A stretch of DNA of 64,000 nucleotides from Bacteroides sp. (GTDB lineage Bacteria > Bacillota > Clostridia > Oscillospirales > Acutalibacteraceae): the NCBI GenBank assembly GCA_023665085.1, contig JAMPEQ010000012.1:1-64000 (forward strand), read 5' to 3'. This document shows, piece by piece, positions 7,653 through 17,106 of this stretch. The notes below the pieces were generated by a model, which was not told the DNA's origin, did no database searches, and saw only the letters and a list, made by a program, of their open reading frames with translations. The position numbers and the translations under genes are program-made. How positions within the stretch are numbered: the first letter of the stretch is position 1; each line of letters starts with the position of its first letter.

Positions 7653-10408
7653 AACTCCCTTATATTTTCAATAATACTGTTTTTCATTTCTTTTCTGACT
7701 TTAAACCAGAGATTAATAGTGCATACAGCAAGCATAACAGCGCATAAAATCAATGTGATATATGGATTATATATCAAATCTATATTCTCACCGTTTACTT
7801 TATTATTAATATCAACTGCAAAAAAGCCCGCTGTAAACAGTAAAAATCCTAATCCGACACCCCAGTAAAGCATAGACAGCATCTGCTTGAAATACGACAT
7901 TACCAGCTCTTTTTCATCTGCACCAAAGGCACGTATTGTACCGATTTCTTTTTTACTTTCTCTTATTCTGGCAGAAAGGGTATTGTTTATAATGCTTACA
8001 CATATTACAAAGCAAATGATTATCAGTGCAAAAAGCGAATAATATAGGGCATTCATATCATTAATCTGCCTTTGCTGTTCCTCATAATTTGATATCATAT
8101 ATCCGCTGGTTTTTAAAACATATTCATCAAGATACGGCTTTATGGTTTTTTCAATATTTTCATCTACTTCTGTTTCAGCATCAAGATTCATACTCTTATA
8201 TTTGGCATTGCTTTTAAATAAATTCATACCCTGATTTACAGTCAGAATACCAAAACCACTGCCGGTGGCAACAGTACGCTCACTATTTTTTGTAAGCTCA
8301 GCAGGAGAAATTATTGCTCCTATTCTTACCTGCTTTTTATTAAGGTTTACTTTCTTTTCAGCAAGTTCAAATTCGTCATTACACTCAGCAACAGTAATAT
8401 TTACAATATCACCAACCTTGAACGGACATTCAGCTTCAAATATAGGTGTATAATCCCTATACTCCTTATATACAGACTCATCATCAAATACATTATGATC
8501 TGAAAATGATCCGCGCTTGCCTATCGCTATTGTAAATTTAATCCTATCTGGAGCTAAAAGAATAATCTCTTCACCGGATATAAGCTTATCAATATTTATT
8601 TCACCCTTGTAGTCATATTTTTTCAAACCTTCTATAACACTATCATCATATGAATCCATATCAAGCCTTATAAAATCCTTATCTTCCTTTATAAGTGCTT
8701 TGTCTTCATCATAATTACTGTCAGGATTTTCAAATACAATATTATAGAAATTATCATAAGTAATTTGATTTTGCTTTTGTATACAGCTATCAAAGTAATA
8801 CGAATTAAACGCAAGGGCTTTAAAGTAATCGTTTTTTTCATCAAACTGAATATTAGCTTTAATACTTTTTTCACCGTAAACTTTTGAAATATACGGAATT
8901 GATGCGATATCCTGATAAGCAACATCATCTAAGCCGTCATTATCCCCCTCTTCCAAATTAACAGAACCACTGCCTAAATATGATGCCGTGCTGAGACGAT
9001 AATCCCACTCATAACCGTATGGATTTGCTCTTTCGTAACTAATATAAGAAAAACCAAGACATGAAAATGATATTGTAAGAACTAAAATCAGGCTGGTGCT
9101 GACTATTGCACTTTTTGAAAAAGCTGTACTTCTTTTTGCAAGAATTGATGAAACCTTAAAATTCTTCTGAGTTTTTATTTTCTTGGTTTTCATTTTTCTT
9201 GTTTTTTCAATATTTCTTATTGCCTGCATTGGTGTTATTCGTGAAGCTTTGATAAGCGGTATCAAAGCCGACAGCATTACAACAATCAATCCTGAAACTG
9301 CACTTATCGGAATAATAGTCAGACTTGCCGACAATGAAAGCTTTGAATTTGTAAGCCTGAATATCAGCCATACCAATAAGTATGACAGTGCAATACTTAC
9401 AGGTATACTAATAACGCTTATTATGAGAGCCTCTCTGCCGAAAATATTTATAATCTGCCTTCTTGTTGTACCGACTGCACGAAGCATGCCAATCTGCTTT
9501 TTTCGGTCATTAAGATTAGCGTTAAAGGCATTAATTATTGAAACACATGCTGCAACAACCAATGCAGCTATAAGAATAAATGCATAGGTATTATCAGTAA
9601 GCACATTAAAAGAGGTTGCATAAGAATTGTAATCATAGCTGAAATACTGTAAATCTGTAATTTTCGAATAAAAGAAATCATCCAGCACTCTTTTTTTACT
9701 GTCGAGAATTTCTGTATTTACAACATTTGAAGAAAACAGATTTACATATGCAGTAAGCCTTTCTTTTCCGCCTAAATCCACCTTAGTATTCTGCATAACA
9801 AAACCGGCAGGCATAAATTCATCCACTTCGGGATATGTATTGCTTATTATACTTCTTTTATCCTTAACGATACCACAAAGAACATAAACCTTTGAAATAG
9901 TTTTATAAAAGTCTTTGCCATCCTGAATTTTGAAATTCAGAGTAATTGTGTCACCTACCGAAGCATCAATATCAAGTATTTTCATTGCAGTATTTTCTAT
10001 GGCGATTTCATTCTCTTTTTCGGGATAACTTCCCTTTAAAAATGAAATATTTGAATACTGCCTTGCCTTGTCATCAAGCCATCCTATTTCAAACCCGCTG
10101 CCGTCTTTGCCGTCTGAATATCCATAGCCTATAAGGTGAGCAATACCGTAATCATTAAGCAGGCCTGCTGATTTTGCATCCTGATACAACTCGTCAGTAT
10201 CGGAATTAAGTGAATATATTACATCCTGCTTTCCGTAATTATCATGATATTCTGCCTGCTTTGCATCACGTGAGCTGAAAAAGAACAAAAGCATACTGCA
10301 AACAAAAATCATGGCAAGTATTATTCCTGTCATCAGTACAATATAATTCTTTTTTCGTTTTTTCAGATTACTGAAGGCAAGCTTATTTATTGTTAAATTA
10401 TTTTTCAT
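7649..10408 (-). CDS. FtsX-like ABC transporter permease
   Basis: A ~919-residue membrane subunit with an N-terminal helix (about 22-44), a long outside domain, three helices with the FtsX/MacB core (NDRKKQIGMLRAVGTTRRQI), then a second copy of the same unit with its own outside domain and RESKKEIGTIRAFGADEKEL. This double-FtsX layout is typical of MacB/LolE-like and Gram-positive peptide-resistance or lipoprotein-moving transporters that act as mechanotransmitters. An in-frame start lies 13 codons upstream, but the ATG at 10408 has the better spaced AAAGGG site. It follows the ATPase by 35 bp and overlaps the CARDB-like gene by 4 bp. Confidence 0.88.
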   Translation of the reverse strand: MKNNLTINKLAFSNLKKRKKNYIVLMTGIILAMIFVCSMLLFFFSSRDAKQAEYHDNYGKQDVIYSLNSDTDELYQDAKSAGLLNDYGIAHLIGYGYSDGKDGSGFEIGWLDDKARQYSNISFLKGSYPEKENEIAIENTAMKILDIDASVGDTITLNFKIQDGKDFYKTISKVYVLCGIVKDKRSIISNTYPEVDEFMPAGFVMQNTKVDLGGKERLTAYVNLFSSNVVNTEILDSKKRVLDDFFYSKITDLQYFSYDYNSYATSFNVLTDNTYAFILIAALVVAACVSIINAFNANLNDRKKQIGMLRAVGTTRRQIINIFGREALIISVISIPVSIALSYLLVWLIFRLTNSKLSLSASLTIIPISAVSGLIVVMLSALIPLIKASRITPMQAIRNIEKTRKMKTKKIKTQKNFKVSSILAKRSTAFSKSAIVSTSLILVLTISFSCLGFSYISYERANPYGYEWDYRLSTASYLGSGSVNLEEGDNDGLDDVAYQDIASIPYISKVYGEKSIKANIQFDEKNDYFKALAFNSYYFDSCIQKQNQITYDNFYNIVFENPDSNYDEDKALIKEDKDFIRLDMDSYDDSVIEGLKKYDYKGEINIDKLISGEEIILLAPDRIKFTIAIGKRGSFSDHNVFDDESVYKEYRDYTPIFEAECPFKVGDIVNITVAECNDEFELAEKKVNLNKKQVRIGAIISPAELTKNSERTVATGSGFGILTVNQGMNLFKSNAKYKSMNLDAETEVDENIEKTIKPYLDEYVLKTSGYMISNYEEQQRQINDMNALYYSLFALIIICFVICVSIINNTLSARIRESKKEIGTIRAFGADEKELVMSYFKQMLSMLYWGVGLGFLLFTAGFFAVDINNKVNGENIDLIYNPYITLILCAVMLAVCTINLWFKVRKEMKNSIIENIREL

Positions 10409-10443
10409 GGTAATCATCCCTTTATTATTTTTTAATTTTAAAA

Positions 10444-11136
10444 TCACTCAATTACATGAGGATTTTTACTGTCTTTAACAATTTTACCATCCTCAATTGT
10501 AAGAATTCTGTCTGCCTGTTCAGCAACATGAAGATCGTGAGTAACAAGAATAAGGGTTACACCAAGCTCATTGCTGACATATTTTAAAAGAGATAAAACC
10601 TCTCTTCCGCTCTTGCCGTCAAGATTGCCTGTAGGCTCATCGGCAAACAGGATTGCAGGCTTATTTGCCAGGGCTCTGGCTATAGCAATACGCTGCTGCT
10701 GGCCGCCTGAAAGTGCTGACGGAAGGTGGTCAAGTCTGTCTTCAATACCAAGCATATTAATAAGCTTATTTATATAATCCTCATCAGGCTTTTTCTTATC
10801 CAGCATTACAGGCAGCAAAATATTTTCATAGCCTGTAAGCTCATTTACAAGGTTGTACGCCTGAAATACAAAGCCGAAACGTCTGCGTCGTAAAATAGAA
10901 AGCTGATTATCGTTATAATCAGAAAGCTTCTTTTCGCCGTAGGTAACATAGCCGTCTGTTGCATATTCAAGAGAGCTTAACATATGCAGAAAAGTTGATT
11001 TTCCTGAGCCTGACGGACCTGTAATTGCACAAAATTCTCCCTGCTCAAAGGCAACAGTTACATTATCCACAGCCTTTACAATATTTTCTCCGCTTATATA
11101 TTCCTTTGTCAAATTAGTACATTCAATTATATTCAT
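10444..11136 (-). CDS. ABC transporter ATPase, MacB/LolD type
   Basis: A 230-residue ATP-binding subunit. Walker A is GPSGSGKST (40-48), the Q-loop is [10 protein letters not shown], the signature is LSGGQQQR (142-149), Walker B is [10 protein letters not shown] (161-170) and the H-loop is LVTHDLH. The [11 protein letters not shown] extension after Walker B is characteristic of the MacB/LolD/FtsE group that pairs with FtsX-like permeases. ATG follows GAAAGGAGTACTATT. First gene of an operon with the permease and the CARDB-like protein. The flanking two-component system and the shared upstream element suggest it is induced by that system. Confidence 0.95.
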   Translation of the reverse strand: MNIIECTNLTKEYISGENIVKAVDNVTVAFEQGEFCAITGPSGSGKSTFLHMLSSLEYATDGYVTYGEKKLSDYNDNQLSILRRRRFGFVFQAYNLVNELTGYENILLPVMLDKKKPDEDYINKLINMLGIEDRLDHLPSALSGGQQQRIAIARALANKPAILFADEPTGNLDGKSGREVLSLLKYVSNELGVTLILVTHDLHVAEQADRILTIEDGKIVKDSKNPHVIE

Positions 11137-11162
11137 AATAGTACTCCTTTCAATTTATATTT

Positions 11163-11180
11163 GTATTGCATATGCAATAC
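11163..11180. promoter_or_regulatory. 18-bp perfect palindrome in the ABC operon leader
   Basis: GTATTGCATATGCAATAC is a perfect palindrome 27-44 bp upstream of the ABC ATPase start. It lies downstream of the likely -10, so it could be an operator acting as a roadblock or a small hairpin in the 5-prime UTR. No second copy was noticed in the window. Confidence 0.45.
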
Positions 11181-11197
11181 TCTTTCTTGTTGTCTTA

Positions 11198-11244
11198 ATA
11201 ATAACATACCTATCTTTCAATACACTTACTTTTATCTTAAGATT
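11198..11244 (-). promoter_or_regulatory. Predicted activated promoter of the ABC operon
   Basis: On the minus strand a 20-bp element, AATCTTAAGATAAAAGTAAG (11244-11225), precedes a TATTAT -10 (11203-11198) that lacks a good -35 at the right distance. The element nearly matches one upstream of the response regulator gene (12963-12945), differing by one base of spacing. An activator-dependent promoter bound by that regulator is the simplest reading. Confidence 0.5.
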
Positions 11245-11257
11245 TCGTAATATAAAA

Positions 11258-11286
11258 CAGCCCTATCTGAATTATTGATAGAGCTG
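11258..11286 (-). terminator. Probable terminator after the histidine kinase
   Basis: CAGCCCTATC (11258-11267) and GATAGAGCTG (11277-11286) form a 10-bp stem with one G-U pair on the minus strand, followed by TTTTATATT. It lies 16 bp past the kinase stop codon. The U-tract is short, so termination may be partial. Confidence 0.5.
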
Positions 11287-11301
11287 TAAATAATTATTAA
11301 T

Positions 11302-12213
11302 TTAAATAGTTTCCATTCCGTCAATATGAGGCAGGCATATAGAAATTGTCAGTCCGCTTTTATTATTAGCTGCACTTATAATTCCGTGGTGCTTTTCGAC
11401 AATAGCTTTTGTTATTGACATACCTATTCCTGTGCTTGTGGGTGCAGAATTTTCAGCCTTATAAAATCTTGTAAATAGATTTGGTATCTCCGCCTCCGGC
11501 ATTCCACCGCCGTTATCGGAAATTTCAATACTTGAAGAACGCTGGCTTTCACTTATATCAATTTTAATTACGCCATTTTTATCGGTGTGCTCACATGCAT
11601 TTTTTATGACATTGGCTATAGCCTCTCCCAGCCAGACCTCATCACATCTGAGCATGCTTTTTCCGGTAACAATAAATTGCTTATCAGGAAAAAGCGGTTG
11701 AAAATCCGATACAATTCTGTTGACTATATCCTCTGCTTTATTGTTTTTGAACTCCATTACATAGGCTTCGGTTTTAATTTTCTCAAGCCTTAAAAGCTGG
11801 TAAACAAGCTTTTCCATATTATCAATTAGCAGTAATTCCTTTTCGCTGTGACTTGTAGGATTCAACTCATTATCCAGCTCACAGTAAAGTCTCAGTGCTG
11901 CAATAGGTGTTTTAAGCTGGTGGGATATATCGGATATAAACTGCATGTTCTTTTTATTTTCACTGATAATATTCCCTTGAAGCAACAGTACAAGATTTTC
12001 TAAATCTGCTACAGAATTTTGAAGCCTTGCAAAATCATTGTCATAAAGACTTATGTCAACACTTGTTCGGCTGTTCATAAAATCATTGATACTTTGTATA
12101 AGCTTTTCATTATTTTTCTTTTGCCTGCGGTGTATTATAAGTAAATAAATCACTGCAATCAGCAAAAGCAGACTGACACAGCATGAAGCAACAGAAAGAA
12201 TAATTAAATTCAT
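11302..12213 (-). CDS. Sensor histidine kinase, one membrane helix
   Basis: A ~303-residue kinase with one N-terminal helix (about residues 4-27), almost no outside domain, a short linker and the HisKA/HATPase core: phosphorylated His98 in DISHQLKTPIAAL, N-box NVIKNACEHT, G1 box SDNGGGMP, and G2 box STGIGMSI. With so little outside sequence, it likely senses within the membrane or through a partner such as the nearby FtsX-type transporter, as BceS-like kinases do. The ATG at 12213 has a perfect GGAGGAGTAGT site, so I prefer it over an upstream in-frame start at 12240. One base separates it from the regulator stop codon. Confidence 0.92.
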   Translation of the reverse strand: MNLIILSVASCCVSLLLLIAVIYLLIIHRRQKKNNEKLIQSINDFMNSRTSVDISLYDNDFARLQNSVADLENLVLLLQGNIISENKKNMQFISDISHQLKTPIAALRLYCELDNELNPTSHSEKELLLIDNMEKLVYQLLRLEKIKTEAYVMEFKNNKAEDIVNRIVSDFQPLFPDKQFIVTGKSMLRCDEVWLGEAIANVIKNACEHTDKNGVIKIDISESQRSSSIEISDNGGGMPEAEIPNLFTRFYKAENSAPTSTGIGMSITKAIVEKHHGIISAANNKSGLTISICLPHIDGMETI

Positions 12214-12214
12214 A

Positions 12215-12877
12215 CTACTCCTCCCATCTGTATCCGACACCGCGTATAGTTACAATATGCTTTGCACCGATTTTTTCACGCAATCTGCTGACATGAACGG
12301 ACAATGTATTATCATCAATAAAATTATTATTGTCATCCCAGATATTCTGAAGTAAAACCGAACGACTTACAATTACACCGTTATTTCTCATAAGACATGA
12401 TAAAATCTGAAATTCTGTTTTAGTTACAAAAACATTTTTCTCATTTCTCTTCACAGTAAAATTATTTGTATCAATAACAATATCGCTGTTTTTATAAACA
12501 CTGATGTTTGAGCTGCTTCTTCTTATAAGAGCACGGATACGGGACATAAGCTCTAAAAGCTTAAAAGGCTTTGTTACATAATCATCTGCACCGCTGTCGA
12601 GACCTCTTACAATCTGTATTTCATCATCACAGGCCGTCAAAAACAATATCGGTGTACTTATGCCCGAGCTTCTCACATCACGGCAGAGATCAAAACCATT
12701 TCCGTCAGGAAGCATAACATCAAAAATAATCAGATTGAAATTATCAGCCAAGACAATCTCTTTTGCTGATTTAATTGTAGTTGCACAAGTTACAATATAA
12801 CCCTCTTTTTCAAGCATTTCATATAGTCCGTCACGAAGAAAAGCATCATCTTCAAGTAATAATATTTTCTCTTTCAT
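12215..12877 (-). CDS. OmpR-family response regulator
   Basis: A 220-residue regulator: receiver domain (1-120) with acidic pocket LLLEDD (6-11), phosphoacceptor Asp53 in IFDVMLPDGNG, and Lys in YVTKPFK; then an OmpR-type winged helix ending in RLREKIG-HIVTIRGVGYRWEE. It should bind direct DNA repeats when phosphorylated by the next-gene kinase. ATG follows AGGAGTGTTTTT. A copy of the candidate binding element lies 68-86 bp upstream of its start, so autoregulation is likely. Together with the ABC operon at 6705-11136 it resembles antimicrobial-peptide or cell-envelope stress modules of Firmicutes; this is inference from context. Confidence 0.95.
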   Translation of the reverse strand: MKEKILLLEDDAFLRDGLYEMLEKEGYIVTCATTIKSAKEIVLADNFNLIIFDVMLPDGNGFDLCRDVRSSGISTPILFLTACDDEIQIVRGLDSGADDYVTKPFKLLELMSRIRALIRRSSSNISVYKNSDIVIDTNNFTVKRNEKNVFVTKTEFQILSCLMRNNGVIVSRSVLLQNIWDDNNNFIDDNTLSVHVSRLREKIGAKHIVTIRGVGYRWEE

Positions 12878-12901
12878 AAAAACACTCCTATTATCAAATT
12901 A

Positions 12902-12930
12902 ATGATAACACAATAATTTATTCACTTCAA
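12902..12930 (-). promoter_or_regulatory. Promoter of the two-component operon
   Basis: Minus strand TTGAAG (12930-12925), 17-bp spacer, TATCAT (12907-12902), 25 bp upstream of the response regulator ATG. Both hexamers are imperfect, consistent with a regulated promoter. Confidence 0.5.
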
Positions 12931-12944
12931 TAAAATAAAACATT

Positions 12945-12963
12945 CTTACTAAATCTTAAGATT
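12945..12963 (-). promoter_or_regulatory. Candidate response-regulator binding site
   Basis: AATCTTAAGATTTAGTAAG (12963-12945 on the minus strand) contains the palindrome AATCTTAAGATT and lies 15 bp upstream of the -35 at 12930. It matches the element at 11244-11225 before the ABC operon apart from one spacer base and small changes between the two blocks. Confidence 0.5.
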
Positions 12964-12983
12964 AATTGAATCACAACATAAAA

Positions 12984-13015
12984 AGCTCTGCTGAAATACT
13001 ATAATCAGCAGAGCT
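12984..13015 (-). terminator. Terminator after the LRR surface protein
   Basis: Perfect 11-bp stem AGCTCTGCTGA (12984-12994) / TCAGCAGAGCT (13005-13015), loop of ten bases, with TTTTATG after the stem on the minus strand. It is eight bases beyond the LRR gene stop and closes the sigma-anti-sigma-LRR operon. Confidence 0.8.
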
Positions 13016-13022
13016 ATATTTA

Positions 13023-16000
13023 TTATTTAAACAGATTTCTAAACCAGTTTAAAACAGTATGTATGAACTTCAGAATTTTTTGCCAAAATGACATCAGTCT
13101 GTCCTTAAAGAAACTAGATTTTGTATTTTCGTCATCCTCCCGGGATGTTTCATCATTCTCTTTATTTTCGCTGTCAATATTCTGTTCAGCATTCTGTGAT
13201 GAATTGTTATACTTTTGAGCAGTATCTTTACTTTTATTTACAGAACCTTTATCTTCATTCGATTTTGCAGTATCTGCAGTGATATTTCTATCATCATTTT
13301 TACTGTTTACTGAAGCATTAACATCTGTATTTTTATTAGAATTACTGCTTTTCTTTTTACTGTTACTGCTGGAATTTGTTTTATCGCTATTGCTTCCCTT
13401 AATAAAAGTATAGCTCAAATTCTCTTCTTCAAATTCATCCTGATAATCATTATTATCGTTTTGTTCTGAATTTACTGATGAAATTGAATCAGCATCATTA
13501 CTGCTGTCAATCGGTTTTGACGGATAAGACGGAGAAAACGCATCATTTTTATTGTCAGGTATTTCAGCGGCAGGCGGTATATTATTTGACTTAACAATAT
13601 TAAATCTGCCAACAGCACCGAAAATGCTATAGTCGCCAAGACCGAGTACTGTTACCTTTGCCGATCCGACATTGATATTATCACTATAGCTTGCAATATA
13701 ATCCTTGTTCAAGCCAAGACTCCTGTTTTTTACAGTAACATTTACTTCGGGTGTAATTGCTTTTCCTGTATATTCCTGATCAGGAATAGGTGCAATCACA
13801 AAAGTTTCACAAGGAATAGATTTCTTTTCAGCATAAAATTCAACATAAGAATCTTCCAGACAAATAATTGTAAGATTATCACAATTTTCAAAAGCTGTGT
13901 CGGCAATAGTTGTAACAGAGTCTGCAATAAATGCTGTTTCAAGATTTGTACAGTCTGCAAAAGCGTAGTCCTTAATTTCTGTTACAGCATTACCTACAAC
14001 AATAGTTTCGAGCTGACCGTTGCCGCAAAATTCCTTTTCTGCAATATAAGCCTCACGCTCGTCCTGAGTAAAATAGAACTTTTTAAGCTGACTGCAGCAT
14101 TTGAATGTACCTGTTGAATTTTCAGATATACCCTGATAATAATATAGTACATATGTTAAATCTATACTTTCAAGAGCAAAACAATACGCAAAACATTCTT
14201 TACCAAGTGATTTAACATTTGCAAGATTTACGTATGACAAATCAATACATTTTTCAAAAACATTATTTGAAATCGAATTAACTGTATTTGGAATAACAAT
14301 ACTCTTCAGATTAGTCTGATAAAATGCGTATTGCTCAATTGACACAAGTCCGTCATAAAGCTTTATTTCCTCAAGTGCCGAGTTATAAAATGTGCCGCTG
14401 AGATATTTAACCTTGCATTTTAAATCAACCGCTTTAAGTGACGAACAATTTTCAAATGTATTCTGGAAATATTCAATTTCCATATTCTCCGGAATTACAA
14501 GAAGCGAAAGCATACAGCAGTCTGCAAAAGCAGATTCTATATAGTTATATCTGCTTCCCTCCTCGAACTCAACCCTTTCGAGCAAATTACATTCTTTAAA
14601 TGCATCATTCTCAATTGCTTTTAATGAATTAGGAAGAAAAACAGAATTCAGAGTTTCCATTTTTTGAAATGCAAATCTGTCTATTATTTCAAGAGATTTG
14701 CTCAAAGTCACATTTTCTAAATAATGATTGCCTGCAAACGCATATTCAGCAATTTCCTTTACTGTATCAGGTATAGCAAACCTGCTTCCTAATTTCAGTC
14801 TTGGATAAATTAAAAGCTTTGTCTTGTCTTTATTATAGAGAACTCCGCTATCAGTACAGTAATTAGTAACCTTGTCACCAACCGATATACTTTCAAGAGT
14901 ATTTGCATAACGATTCCATACATCACTAAAAAGCAATTCTTCAATATTTACATTAGGACTGTTTACCTCCAGATGAACAGTGGAGGTAAGAACCAATGCT
15001 TCACTGCCGATATAGTCAATATTTTCAGGAATAACAAAATTATCAAATCCACATCCGAAAAAAGCTTTATCGCCAATGCTCTTCAAACCCTTACCGAGAA
15101 TAAGGTTTGTCAAATTGCTGCACTGATTAAACGCTTCATTATCAATTGATACCACGCTGTCAGGAATGATAAGATCCCCCGAAACGCCGCAATAGTAAAA
15201 AGCCTTTTCGCCTATAGTCTGTAAAGTATCAGGAAGAGGAGTGATTTTTGAAAGATTTTTGCACATATAAAATGCATTGCACTCAATTCTTTCAAGCTTT
15301 ATAGGAAGAGAAACACTTGTTAAATTCGTCTTACTGAAAGCATCACTAAGAATTCTTGTAACAGGCTTTCCGTTTATATAGTTAGGTATAACAAGCTCTT
15401 TCTTATTGCCCTGATAACCGCTTATGGAAATACTTTCTGTACCCTCATAATACAAAAAGTCCTGATAAAGCTGTTCCTCCATTACCTTAATATCTTTATA
15501 CTTGCTGTTGCCATAAAATACATTTTCGCCCAAATGCATTATACTGTCAAGATTAATATCTGTGAGAGCCTTGCAATTATAAAATGCAGCATCATTAAGT
15601 ATAATCGTAGAGTTAGACAAAATAACATTTTTCAAATTAGAGCATTCCGAAAAACTTTCTGCCGGAATTTCTGTAAGAGCAGTATTACTGAAATCAACAT
15701 TTTTAAGAGTTTTTGAACCCTTAAATGTACTTGCAGAAATCTTCTGCAGCTTATTACAATTACTGAAATCTATACTTTCAATCTTTGTATTTCTCAGACT
15801 TAAGTCAACTGACTGCAGTGCAGAATTTTCTTCAAAATTGATCTGCTTTAAATTTTTACATGTTGAAAACACATCATTCAGCGTAATAAGATGTGAATTT
15901 TTCTTAAAGTTTACTGTTTCCAGCGAAGTACAAAATTCAAAAGAATTAACACCAATATTGTTTACAGATGCAGGAATATCTATATTCTTAAGATTGATAC

Positions 16001-17102
16001 AGTTTTGGAATGCGCCATCTGCTATGGATGTGCATGAGGATGGGGTTTCAAATAAAACTGATGTTACGGAAGAATATTTAAATCCATTTAAAATTTTAAC
16101 TCCTTTAGGGATAATAATTTTGTTAATTTCACTGTAAGCAAAAGCATCGGAATCAATTTCTTTGACACGACTGGTTTTACCGAATTTAAAGCTGTTTACA
16201 TTTGTATACGAAAATGCAAGTGAAGAAATCTTTTCTATTTTACTGTTAAATATTACTGTATCAATATACGCAGTTGAAAAAGCGTATTTTGCAATATGGT
16301 CTACACTGCCCGGCATTTCATAAAAATCTTCATACTGATCCTCTTCGCCAAACGGCACTGCCAGAACAGTTTTCATATCATATGTATACAAAGCACCATC
16401 ATGCACAGTAATATATGGATTATTTCCTCTCAGTGTAATATCTTTAAGCTCTGTCTTTGCAAATGGATTCTGAAGCTCGTTTTTTTCATATTCATGAACA
16501 TTTATATCAACACCATATTCAGAAAAATCTGCACTCATAATATTTGTCTGCGAGCCAATGGACACAGAAGAAATATTTGATTCGTAAAAGCTTTGGTTTT
16601 CGATATACTTCAGGCTGTCAGGAAGAACAATATCAGTATTTGCAAACACTGTTCCTGAAAATGATTTACTGCTTATCAATTCCAGTCCCTCAGGAAAATT
16701 GATACTTCTTATGGTTGATCTTTGAAAAGCACCCTCTCCTGAAATATATTTTAAAGTGCTTGGCAGAGTTACTGTTATGCTGCTGCAGTTTCTGAACACC
16801 CAGCTTGAAATATATTCAATACCTTCACTTATAACAACTTTTTTTACAGAAGTTTTTGAGTCAAAGGTTCGGTTAAGACCTGCAACCCTGCATCCGTCAA
16901 GCTCTGCAGGCACAACAACCGTACTATCTGTTCCGACATAGTTATCAAGCTCAATCACTGTTTCATTATCATTTGAATAGAGAATGCGATATGTGAACAG
17001 ACCATCATCTGACTTGAGAAATGCTGAAGCATATACAGGCATTGATGTTATCAGCATTATTAAAGCCATTATTATGCTGATTATTTTTGAAATTCTCTTC
17101 AT
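13023..17102 (-). CDS. BspA-like leucine-rich-repeat surface protein
   Basis: A ~1359-residue exported protein. Residues 1-28 are a signal peptide ending at VYASA. From about 35 to 1100 it is a long array of LRR_5/BspA-type repeats with the phrase F-x-x-C-x-x-L-x-x-I-x-x-P-x-x-V-x-x-I-x-x-x-A-F. About 1105-1175 is an MBG-like domain (YTGKAITPEV, then DYIASYSDNINVG). The next ~155 residues are a Ser/Asn/Lys/Asp-rich, low-complexity region, and the last ~25 are hydrophobic and basic (FMQ-free, WQKILKFIHTVLNWFRNLFK). No LPXTG motif is present, so anchoring may be by the tail. BspA-type proteins bind host or microbial partners. The ATG at 17102 follows GAGGGGTGACGAT, four bases after the anti-sigma stop. 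Confidence 0.9.
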   Translation of the reverse strand: MKRISKIISIIMALIMLITSMPVYASAFLKSDDGLFTYRILYSNDNETVIELDNYVGTDSTVVVPAELDGCRVAGLNRTFDSKTSVKKVVISEGIEYISSWVFRNCSSITVTLPSTLKYISGEGAFQRSTIRSINFPEGLELISSKSFSGTVFANTDIVLPDSLKYIENQSFYESNISSVSIGSQTNIMSADFSEYGVDINVHEYEKNELQNPFAKTELKDITLRGNNPYITVHDGALYTYDMKTVLAVPFGEEDQYEDFYEMPGSVDHIAKYAFSTAYIDTVIFNSKIEKISSLAFSYTNVNSFKFGKTSRVKEIDSDAFAYSEINKIIIPKGVKILNGFKYSSVTSVLFETPSSCTSIADGAFQNCINLKNIDIPASVNNIGVNSFEFCTSLETVNFKKNSHLITLNDVFSTCKNLKQINFEENSALQSVDLSLRNTKIESIDFSNCNKLQKISASTFKGSKTLKNVDFSNTALTEIPAESFSECSNLKNVILSNSTIILNDAAFYNCKALTDINLDSIMHLGENVFYGNSKYKDIKVMEEQLYQDFLYYEGTESISISGYQGNKKELVIPNYINGKPVTRILSDAFSKTNLTSVSLPIKLERIECNAFYMCKNLSKITPLPDTLQTIGEKAFYYCGVSGDLIIPDSVVSIDNEAFNQCSNLTNLILGKGLKSIGDKAFFGCGFDNFVIPENIDYIGSEALVLTSTVHLEVNSPNVNIEELLFSDVWNRYANTLESISVGDKVTNYCTDSGVLYNKDKTKLLIYPRLKLGSRFAIPDTVKEIAEYAFAGNHYLENVTLSKSLEIIDRFAFQKMETLNSVFLPNSLKAIENDAFKECNLLERVEFEEGSRYNYIESAFADCCMLSLLVIPENMEIEYFQNTFENCSSLKAVDLKCKVKYLSGTFYNSALEEIKLYDGLVSIEQYAFYQTNLKSIVIPNTVNSISNNVFEKCIDLSYVNLANVKSLGKECFAYCFALESIDLTYVLYYYQGISENSTGTFKCCSQLKKFYFTQDEREAYIAEKEFCGNGQLETIVVGNAVTEIKDYAFADCTNLETAFIADSVTTIADTAFENCDNLTIICLEDSYVEFYAEKKSIPCETFVIAPIPDQEYTGKAITPEVNVTVKNRSLGLNKDYIASYSDNINVGSAKVTVLGLGDYSIFGAVGRFNIVKSNNIPPAAEIPDNKNDAFSPSYPSKPIDSSNDADSISSVNSEQNDNNDYQDEFEEENLSYTFIKGSNSDKTNSSSNSKKKSSNSNKNTDVNASVNSKNDDRNITADTAKSNEDKGSVNKSKDTAQKYNNSSQNAEQNIDSENKENDETSREDDENTKSSFFKDRLMSFWQKILKFIHTVLNWFRNLFK

Positions 17103-17106
17103 ATCG

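Noticed and set aside
13650-17000. Regular repeats that could suggest a CRISPR array or tandem DNA repeats
   Set aside because: The periodicity is at protein level (LRR_5 repeats) with divergent DNA; no identical direct repeats with unique spacers are seen here or elsewhere in the window.
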